Shown here: piece after piece, positions 1-6,196 of the stretch | How the letters are laid out: each line of letters starts with the position of its first letter | Numbering within the stretch: the stretch's first letter is position 1 | Assembly: GCA_964540815.1 (NCBI GenBank) | Contig: CAZIOH010000064.1 | Location: 1 to 38,972 of the forward strand | Direction: 5' to 3' | Length of the DNA: 38,972 nucleotides | DNA from: CAZIOH01 sp964540815 | GTDB lineage: Bacteria; Myxococcota_A; Polyangia; Fen-1088 | Notes under the pieces: generated by a model | The model's database searches: none | Seen by the model: only the letters and a program-made list of their open reading frames with translations | What the model was told of the DNA's origin: nothing | Made by a program: the position numbers and the translations under genes

Positions 1-712
1 TGCCTGCGCAAAACGCGTCTTGCGCGGCGCCGTCGGCGAAGCCCCCGGCGGCCAGAACCCCGATGTCCTTGGTCGTGCTGTCCGACGCGCGCGTGACTTG
101 GTAGAGGTTCCCCTTGTACGCGCCAAAAAGAGCCCGCACCGTGCTGTGCGCGGCGACACACGGCGTATTTCCCGACGCGAAGATGTCGCAAACCCCGCTC
201 CCGGCCGGCGCGCCGCGGGTGCCGCCAGACGCGCCGCGGCCGCCGCCCGCGACGCCCGAGTCGCCGGCCATCCCGCCGCCTCCGCCCGATCCCGAGCTGG
301 GGCTCGTGCCGCCGGAGCTTGCGCTCGCACCGCCGGAGCTGACGCTCGCGCCGCCGGAGCTTGCGCTCGCACCGCCGGAGCTTGCGCTCGCGCCGCCGGA
401 GCTGGGGCTCGTGCCGCCGGAGCTCGAGCTCGTGCCGCTGGAGCTGCCGCTCACGCCACCGGAGCTCGCGGTCGTGCTACCCGCGCTCGAGCTGGTCCCG
501 CCCGTGCTGACGCCGCTCGACCCAGTGGCCGCATTACCGGTACCACCGCCTGAGCTCGCATTCGTTGCGCCGTTCGAGCTGGACCCGCCCGAGCAGCCGC
601 CCGCCGCGGCGACCGCCGCGACCGCGATGACCGCCGCGCCCGCCAGGAGTGCATGCCGGGTACCGTAGGCCGCCGAACGCGAGGTACGCGTGCTGGACTT
701 TGCTGAGCTCAT
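1..712 (-). CDS. GH54-like alpha-L-arabinofuranosidase lipoprotein (partial, 3' end outside window)
   Basis: Read on the minus strand from ATG at 712, the frame stays open to the window edge. The N-terminus is a lipoprotein signal: basic residues, a hydrophobic Ala/Val stretch at about residues 21-38, then Cys40 after AAAGG. A Ser/Gly/Ala linker of about 130 residues follows, largely 21-bp repeats encoding GGASASS-type units. From about residue 172 the sequence becomes globular and matches, from memory, the start of the fungal AbfB/GH54 catalytic domain: CDIFASGNTPCVAAHST, then a LYQVTRASD segment and an AAGGFADGAAQDAFC segment. GH54 enzymes release arabinose from arabinan or arabinoxylan; here the enzyme would be tethered to the cell surface. 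The catalytic residues and any arabinose-binding CBM42 lie beyond the window. The linker-plus-enzyme layout is seen directly; the GH54 call rests on recognising about 65 residues. No clear Shine-Dalgarno precedes the start. Confidence 0.8.
   Translation of the reverse strand, partial: MSSAKSSTRTSRSAAYGTRHALLAGAAVIAVAAVAAAGGCSGGSSSNGATNASSGGGTGNAATGSSGVSTGGTSSSAGSTTASSGGVSGSSSGTSSSSGGTSPSSGGASASSGGASASSGGASVSSGGASASSGGTSPSSGSGGGGGMAGDSGVAGGGRGASGGTRGAPAGSGVCDIFASGNTPCVAAHSTVRALFGAYKGNLYQVTRASDSTTKDIGVLAAGGFADGAAQDAFCAG
292..441. repeat. 21-bp tandem repeats encoding the Ser/Gly linker
   Basis: About seven degenerate 21-bp units built on gccgccggagcttgcgctcg lie inside the GH54-like gene and encode GGASASS/GGTSPSS-type heptads on the minus strand. 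Unit-to-unit changes are mostly between Ala, Val, Thr and Pro codons. Such a tract can change copy number by slippage. Confidence 0.75.
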
Positions 713-1160
713 GCGTGGAATCTACTACGCCCACGCCCGGGTCACGCATCGACGAACGCTGGAGGCGACCTAAACTGCCGTTGACGCAAGGCAAAACCGG
801 ACTCGGGTCCATGGCACCCGTCGCCGGGTTCCGAGGAGACTTCGGGGGGGACAGGGGCAGGTTCGCGCCCTGGTGTCCGCCGCGGCGGCGCAGGTCGAGG
901 CGTGCAGCAAGGACACGGGGGTGCTGGGGTGCGACACGTAGGCTCCGAATCCCTGGACCAGCGCGCGGTCTACGTCGGGGTGACGGGCCTCGACTTCGAG
1001 GTCCTCGAGGCGCCCGAGCGCGTGCATCACGTGCGAGCGCTCGCTGACCGGTGCCGTCGGGCTGTCGGAGTCAGGGGGACAAGCAGTCGTCAGACGGATC
1101 ACGACAGGATGTCGCCGGACGAGTCAAGGTCTGCGTAGAATCCGCCGTCTAGGGGAGGGC
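713..1160. other. Intergenic region between divergent genes, no supported gene
   Basis: This stretch separates the minus-strand GH54-like gene from the plus-strand glycosyltransferase, so it should hold two divergent promoters. Open frames exist on both strands (for example 770-1102 minus), but their translations lack the composition of the neighbouring real proteins and I recognise no domain. A short palindrome, cgaggtcctcg, lies near 1005-1015. I see no convincing RNA gene. Confidence 0.5.
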
Positions 1161-2105
1161 GTGGCTGATCGAATCGAAAGGGCGGCCGCCCCGAGCTTCA
1201 CGGTGGTCATGCCCTGCTACAACGGGGCGGCCTACCTCGCCGAGGCCTTGCGGAGCGCGCTCGCCCAGACCTACCCGGTCGCCGAGATCCTGGTCATCGA
1301 CGATGGCTCGTCCGACGACAGCCGCGCCATCGCGGCGTCGTTCGCCCCGAAGGTCGTGTGCTTGTCCCAGAGCCACCAGGGTCCGAGCGCGGCGCGCAAC
1401 CTCGGGGCCGATCGCGCGGAGGGAACGTTCGTGGCGTTCCTCGACGCGGACGATGTCTGGCTACCCGACAAGCTCGAGGGACAGGCTCGCCTCATCGAGG
1501 CATCCCCGGCGGACCAGGAGATCGGCCTCGTGTACACAGGGCTGCACCGTCTGTATCCGGACGGCAGCCTGGTGGAGACGCTGGCCGGGCCGCCCGCATT
1601 CACCATCGACCGCCTGCGCTTCGAGTGTCCGATTCTTCCGTCGACGGTGGTGGCGCGAACCGAGCTCGTGCGCCAGGTGCGGTGGAGCGAGGCCTTCGGA
1701 TCTTCGGAGGACTGGGACTTCTTTTACCGGCTGTCCCGGCGCTGTCGCTTCGGGTTCATCGAGCGCTCGACCACGTACTACCGGCAGCACGCCGCGAGCC
1801 TCTCCACCCGCGACTTCCGGGCGGTGCTCGACAATGCGCGCCGCGTGTCCGCCTCCATCCAGCGCGACGCACACGGGCTCGACGGCTGGCGGCGGGGTCG
1901 GGTGGTCGACGCCCGCTTGCTGGTCAGCGCTGCCATCGCCGCGCGAGAACAAGGCGCGCGGGAGAGTGTGCCCTACCTGGTGCAATCGCTCCTGGCCTGG
2001 CCCCTGCCGCTGCCGTCCTCCTCGTCCTCATCCTTCTCGCGCCGGGGGCGCGGGCGCGTCCGAATGCTCGGGAACCTGCTGCTGCGGCGCCGCCAAGGCG
2101 GTTGA
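1161..2105 (+). CDS. Family 2 glycosyltransferase
   Basis: A 314-residue GT-A fold transferase that uses nucleotide sugars for extracellular polysaccharide or glycoconjugate synthesis. The GT2 landmarks are in order: VVMPCYNG at residues 15-22, the nucleotide-binding DDGS at 47-50, the metal-binding DADD at 95-98, and SSEDWDF near 182, which resembles the acceptor/catalytic ED motif. The start is GTG at 1161, preceded by a purine-rich ggggaggg. The last 40 residues are Pro/Ser- then Arg-rich (a run of six Ser, then RRGRGRVR) and look like a cytoplasmic tail rather than a membrane anchor. No polysaccharide genes adjoin it, so donor and acceptor cannot be inferred. The family is clear; the substrate is unknown. 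Confidence 0.9.
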   Translation: MADRIERAAAPSFTVVMPCYNGAAYLAEALRSALAQTYPVAEILVIDDGSSDDSRAIAASFAPKVVCLSQSHQGPSAARNLGADRAEGTFVAFLDADDVWLPDKLEGQARLIEASPADQEIGLVYTGLHRLYPDGSLVETLAGPPAFTIDRLRFECPILPSTVVARTELVRQVRWSEAFGSSEDWDFFYRLSRRCRFGFIERSTTYYRQHAASLSTRDFRAVLDNARRVSASIQRDAHGLDGWRRGRVVDARLLVSAAIAAREQGARESVPYLVQSLLAWPLPLPSSSSSSFSRRGRGRVRMLGNLLLRRRQGG

Positions 2106-2255
2106 GGGCCTCGTTCTGCTCGCAGCAGGGCTGGGGATCCGACCGCATGAAGACGGACTCCGACTGGCTCCATTCGCGACCCAGGGTCAACCGTGTCGGC
2201 CTGGGGCTCGGGAAGGTCCGATGGCATCGGCCCGCCCGTCCTCGGGCTCTGCTCG

Positions 2256-2711
2256 TCATGCACAGCGGCCGAGTGCGGCGATGCAGAGAGCGGAGCGCAC
2301 CGTCCAGGCCACGGTTCGGAGCCAGTTGGCCGCCACCAGGCGCCGGTGGACGCGCGCATCGAAGGCCCGGGTCAGGGAGTCGTGGGCTGGGACCAGGAGC
2401 GTGAAGGTCGCCAGCCATACCGCGGCCAGCAAGACGGTGGCGGGCCAACGCTGCCACGCAGGACCGATCCGCAGCGCCGCGAGGACGACCCCTGACGCGA
2501 GCTCGGCCAACATGGGCACGGCGACCAACCCGGTTGTCCGCTTCATGTGCGCATTCTGGTAGGCCGTCGACCCCGCGCCGACGCGCGCGAGCAGCGGATA
2601 GTGCACCACCTGGACGAACCAGATGAGGCCGGTCATGAACAGCGCGGTCACGAGCTCGATCCAGCGCAGGCCGAGCACGAGCTCAGCTGAAAAGAGACCG
2701 CGAATGATCAT
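2256..2711 (-). CDS. Small integral membrane protein, function unknown
   Basis: A 151-residue protein with four likely transmembrane helices: around residues 15-38 (LVTALFMTGLIWFVQVVHYP), 60-80, 88-108, and a weaker one near 130-148. A conserved-looking WFVQVVHYPL motif followed by NAHMKRTTGLV resembles uncharacterised bacterial membrane proteins I associate loosely with DUF1772-like families; I cannot give a function. It is convergent with the glycosyltransferase, with a 150-bp spacer. The start is ATG at 2711, just before a hydrophobic helix, with no obvious Shine-Dalgarno. Confidence 0.75.
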   Translation of the reverse strand: MIIRGLFSAELVLGLRWIELVTALFMTGLIWFVQVVHYPLLARVGAGSTAYQNAHMKRTTGLVAVPMLAELASGVVLAALRIGPAWQRWPATVLLAAVWLATFTLLVPAHDSLTRAFDARVHRRLVAANWLRTVAWTVRSALCIAALGRCA

Positions 2712-2968
2712 GTTCGCTGGAGGATACGCGATGCTTGGCTCCTGGCGGTCCCCATCGCGGCGTCGATCGGTGCGCCCCGAATGACCAGGGCCGAGGGCGC
2801 GTGACGCGATCGCGGACGGCCAGCTCAGTTCCCCGCGGCGGTGTGGCCGACGACGGCATCAACCGTGGCGCCTGGGGGCCAACCTGGGCGTGCCTCGTAG
2901 ACGATGACGACCGGTTTGGGTTGGGGGCGGGACCGGACGGCGCCAGCGTGTAGGCCGCGCCGATCAAT

Positions 2969-3030
2969 CCACCTTCCCACCTTCCCACCTTCCCACCTTC
3001 CCACCTTCCCACCTTCCCCCTTCCCACCTT
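2969..3030. repeat. 8-bp tandem repeat (accttccc)n, G-rich on the minus strand
   Basis: About seven units of accttccc in direct succession, one of them shortened to ccttccc. On the minus strand this reads gggaaggt repeated, with runs of two and three G every few bases, so it could form a G-quadruplex or slip during replication. It lies more than 180 bp beyond the 3' end of the DUF6600 gene. Confidence 0.9.
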
Positions 3031-3117
3031 CGCCGGTGAACGCCGGGTTGAAGGAGCCGAGCCCCTGCCCGTTCGAGAGGTGAACCGCGCGCAGATCACC
3101 GAACAGCGACAGCCGAT

Positions 3118-3136
3118 CACCGATCGCCGATCGGTG
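3118..3136 (-). terminator. Possible hairpin terminator downstream of the DUF6600 gene
   Basis: A perfect 8-bp inverted repeat, caccgatc-gcc-gatcggtg, lies about 80 bp past the stop of the minus-strand gene at 3217. It has a 3-nt loop but no U-run, so it may be a weak or factor-dependent terminator, or a protein-binding site. Confidence 0.3.
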
Positions 3137-3216
3137 CCGCGAACGCCGAGGCCAGAGACGCCTCCGCTCCCCGGTACGCCGAAGGCCACGGTCGCGGGAA
3201 GTTTGATGACCGCGGA

Positions 3217-4143
3217 CTATCGATCTCCGCGGGGCGGCCTCGGGGCCACCATCCGACCGCTGGTCTGCTGCCCGACGGCGGAGGACCCGAATCCGGGCGA
3301 TGCGAACACCGAGGAGCCAGGTCCTGTCCAAAGCGGGCTCGCCCCGGCGGCGCGACCCATCTCCATCGGGGCGTGGACCGACGATCCCGGTCCGGTCCAG
3401 AGAGTTGCGCTGGATGCGGAGCCAAGTGCCGCGGTCAAGAACGCGGCTCCGCTGGCCATGGCCAGCGCCGACTGCAGGTTGGGATAGCCGCGCCATCCCG
3501 GAAGGGGCGCCGCGGGGCCACCAATCCCCGGCGGCGCCGTGGCGGCGGCTGACGCAATCAGGTCGGGCGATGAGAGGTACCGGGTCAGATCGCGACGCGT
3601 CATGTCCTCGAGTTGCACGACGGACCACAGCGAGGCGTACTGGTGCGGATCGAGCTTTCCCCCGCCCGGCGGCAGGGGGACCCAGCCGGCAAAGCCGTCC
3701 CCGCTGCGCCAGGCCACCCAGGCTGGTCCCCAGGTCTGCGCCGCCTGGCTCCCCTGACCCCCCGCCCGGCTCGCCCCTGACCCTCCTGCGGGGGTCCACA
3801 CCCAACCGCGGTCTGCGAGGTAGATCCAGCGCCCGAAGTGGAACGCCGCCCAGCCCCATGGATAGGTGCTGTCGAAGGTCCATCCGTAGGCTCCGAAGAT
3901 CCAGCGGCCATTGCTGAGGTACGGTACGAAGTCTTCGCCGACGATCTCCGGGCTCGGGGCCCAGACGCGACCCCAGGGTTGAACCTCCTCGAACTCCCCG
4001 TCGGATGAGAGCGCGGCTTCGAGATCCGCGCCGGTGACGGGAGGATCCTCCGCGATGCCGAGAAGCGCCTGGGCCCGCGTAGGGCCGGTGTGGCCGAGCA
4101 TGACCAAGACCAACGCCGCGAGACCATGTCTTGACAGGGGCAT
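3217..4143 (-). CDS. DUF6600-type secreted protein
   Basis: A 308-residue protein starting at ATG 4143 with a signal peptide (MPLSRHGLAALVLVMLGHTGPTRAQA, cleavage near residue 26). An in-frame extension upstream to 4311 is Arg-rich, looks non-coding, and would bury the signal. The core, about residues 45-170, is full of aromatic motifs: EEVQPWGRVWAP, LSNGRWIFGAYGWTF, PWGWAAFHFGRW, then WGPAWVAWR and GWVPLPPG. This is the tryptophan-rich pattern of DUF6600 proteins, secreted proteins of unknown role often found near FecR or ECF-regulated genes. The C-terminal part contains LWTGPGSSV twice, about 27 residues apart, and is otherwise Ala/Ser/Gly-rich and probably disordered. The family assignment is from memory of the motif pattern. 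Confidence 0.82.
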   Translation of the reverse strand: MPLSRHGLAALVLVMLGHTGPTRAQALLGIAEDPPVTGADLEAALSSDGEFEEVQPWGRVWAPSPEIVGEDFVPYLSNGRWIFGAYGWTFDSTYPWGWAAFHFGRWIYLADRGWVWTPAGGSGASRAGGQGSQAAQTWGPAWVAWRSGDGFAGWVPLPPGGGKLDPHQYASLWSVVQLEDMTRRDLTRYLSSPDLIASAAATAPPGIGGPAAPLPGWRGYPNLQSALAMASGAAFLTAALGSASSATLWTGPGSSVHAPMEMGRAAGASPLWTGPGSSVFASPGFGSSAVGQQTSGRMVAPRPPRGDR

Positions 4144-4528
4144 GACTCTCACGACGTTCAGTCTAGCCGATTCATTCAACGACGGCTCTGAGAGGCCGCC
4201 GGGCACCGTTTCACGCCGAGGGTGGCATCGCGCCTGGGGTTCGAGAGGCCGATCTCGGGTGCTCTGTTCGGGCAGAGACCGTGGGAGTCCGTGCAACGGT
4301 TGAAGGCGCACGCGCGTCGCGAAGATTCAGCGCTCTCCGCGTGGCGACTGACCACGTTCGACCCGAAGCCTGGCAGGCCTCGAGGAGCAGGATCCACCGC
4401 GTGACGTGATGTGCCGCCGGTGGGATCTGGACATCGCCCATGGGTACCGCCTGCTCGCCGACGCCGATCACTTGGGCCCAACCCTTCTGCCGAGAATCCG
4501 CACCGCCTTCACCTGGATGGGCGAACGG
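4144..4528. other. Intergenic region, no supported gene
   Basis: This region lies between the DUF6600 start and the end of the TrkA-C gene. It must carry the DUF6600 promoter. Short open frames in it (4406-4672 plus, 4176-4481 minus) look like chance frames in high-GC DNA. I see no clear promoter or hairpin. Confidence 0.5.
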
Positions 4529-5533
4529 CTAGCTCCGCGCCCGGCGGAGCGCACCGATCGCGAACGCGCCTGGACGGTGTGGCTGGAGGGCGGGTCGCAG
4601 GGGGACCCGCCGTGCCAGGCCGGACTGGTGCTCTTCCCGCGAAATAGCGACAACGTTGCGGCGCAGCATTGATTCTATTTCGGCCGCGGTGCACCAGTGC
4701 GACCGGCGACGCCGGCGCCGTATGAGCTCGAATGGTGGGCGGCGACTCGTGGCGCGCGAGCCGATCGGGCCGGTGCGGCGAGGCGGCGACCCGCCGAGGG
4801 GGTGGCGTCGTCGTCTTCCGCTCCTCATCTTCCGCACCTCATCTTCGTGGCCGTAGACCGTGAGGATGTCGAATGGACGGCAGATCATCTCACCGCCCGG
4901 CGCGGCGACGTATCTGCCGTCCTGACGCTCCACGCTGAGTACGACGATGCCGCGCTCCGCGAGCGCCTGGTCACCGAGTCGGCGGCCCACGAAAGGATGC
5001 CCCATTCCGAGGATGACCTCGGAGACCGTATGGCCCGCGTCGAGCCGCACGAGGACCTCGTGGTCGGGTGGTAGGGCGAGCGAGCCCGCGCGCTGGAGGG
5101 CGAACTTGATCGAGCGCTCGACGAGATTCTCCACGAACGACGTGCGCACGACGAACCACAGGACGGCCAGGGCCCCGACGATGAGTGCCAGCTGCGTCAT
5201 CCCTGCCCGCATGGTCTTGACGTTCACGAACGTCACGACCAGCGGCACGATCACGCTCGTCAAGCCGACGTGTCCGGCGAGGATGAGGTGCTGCACGATC
5301 CGCCTTCGCACCGGGTGGTTCACCACCTGCTCGGACTCGCGCGTCGTGAAGCCGACACCGAAGAAGGCCGAGTAGGCCTGGAACTCGGCGGTGGGACGCG
5401 CGAGGCCCGTCAACGTCAAGGCCGTCGTTCCGAGACGCACCACGAGCAAGGCCGCCACGGCGATGATCACCAACCAAACGAGGGCGACCATCGAGTGCGC
5501 GCTCCTCGCGACGCGCCGACGCCAGGTCCGCAT
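4529..5533 (-). CDS. Membrane protein with C-terminal TrkA-C (RCK_C) domain
   Basis: A 334-residue protein from ATG 5533. A frame open further upstream to 5890 is low-complexity and rejected. There are three hydrophobic segments: residues about 12-33, 78-105 and 112-132. Between the first and second lies the motif FQAYSAFFGVGFTTRE followed by VVNHPVRRR, seen in bacterial membrane proteins annotated as potassium channel or TrkA-C proteins. An RCK_C-like domain follows (about residues 148-232, LPPDHEVLVRLDAGHTVSEV to FDILTVYGHED). It probably senses a small ligand and gates or regulates ion transport. The last 100 residues are Arg/Pro-rich and unlike the family, which usually ends soon after the RCK_C domain. 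A frameshift near 4840, or run-on past a lost stop, is possible. Confidence 0.78.
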   Translation of the reverse strand: MRTWRRRVARSAHSMVALVWLVIIAVAALLVVRLGTTALTLTGLARPTAEFQAYSAFFGVGFTTRESEQVVNHPVRRRIVQHLILAGHVGLTSVIVPLVVTFVNVKTMRAGMTQLALIVGALAVLWFVVRTSFVENLVERSIKFALQRAGSLALPPDHEVLVRLDAGHTVSEVILGMGHPFVGRRLGDQALAERGIVVLSVERQDGRYVAAPGGEMICRPFDILTVYGHEDEVRKMRSGRRRRHPLGGSPPRRTGPIGSRATSRRPPFELIRRRRRRSHWCTAAEIESMLRRNVVAISREEHQSGLARRVPLRPALQPHRPGAFAIGALRRARS

Positions 5534-6196
5534 CCTGCGCTTCGGCAGCCAACGCAGCACGTAACCGACCGATGGCCTTGGCTCATGATGTCCACCCTCG
5601 GGGGGATCACTTTGCAGATGTTGTGCCGCCGCCGCGCACTTGCTCCTCACCCCTGACCTGGGGTGGGGGGGGATCGACCCCTGGTACTGGCATCGAGGGC
5701 GCCCTCGCATGAGCTGCGGCGCCTGCTCACCCAGAGGTCGTGGATAGGCCGAGGCCTCGAACATGCCCCGGGGGTCACGCCTCGAGGAGTTGTCGCGCCC
5801 GCGCGCACCGCTGGGGTGCCGCGCCACGATGATTCCCCGTACCCGTACGTCCGCCTTCAGCCTTGGGTTCTTGCGGCTCAAGTGGCTCAAGTCCGAGCAC
5901 CCGTGTCACAAGACCTCCTGCTGGTAACGCAGACTATGCGCTCCCCACCGATTTCGGTGCAGCCTTGGCGCAGCTCCTTCGGTGGGAGAGCCCAGGAACG
6001 CCAACCAGAGGTCACCGTCGGAACCGGAGGACTGTTCCAGGTGCCGTCCCTGGTGGGGCGAGCGCGCGCCCTCCGTTCACGTACGATAGCTGCGCCAAGA
6101 CCCTCGCCGAACGCTTCACCCCGACCTGCGGCGGCGGCGACCGCCACGGCGCACGGGCCCTTTCCCCGCGGACCGAAGGCGGGCTAGATTTCACGC
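5534..6196. other. Long intergenic region, no supported gene
   Basis: About 660 bp between the divergent TrkA-C gene and the phosphatase-fold lipoprotein. Frames on both strands (5663-6187 plus, 5887-6147 minus) give translations without recognisable domains and without the residue bias of real genes nearby. A short direct repeat, gtggctcaag/gcggctcaag, occurs near 5875-5895. It presumably contains two divergent promoters. Confidence 0.5.

Larger units (their letters stand above)
2712..3216. other. Intergenic region with short tandem repeats and an inverted repeat
   Basis: About 500 bp between two minus-strand genes with no supported coding sequence. It holds an 8-bp tandem array (2969-3030) and a hairpin (3118-3136), both annotated separately. 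Open frames crossing the array give repetitive KVGRWEGG-type translations typical of read-through of simple repeats. Confidence 0.6.

Noticed and set aside
770..1102. Minus-strand open frame of 110 codons in the 713-1160 spacer
   Set aside because: No domain, no ribosome site, and amino-acid composition typical of chance frames in GC-rich DNA.
2969..3030. CRISPR or insertion-sequence end at the 8-bp repeat array
   Set aside because: The units are too short and have no spacers, inverted ends or target duplication.
5663..6187. Plus-strand open frame of 174 codons upstream of the phosphatase-fold lipoprotein
   Set aside because: Its translation is Arg/Pro-rich without any recognised motif, and it runs into the lipoprotein start without a plausible ribosome site of its own.
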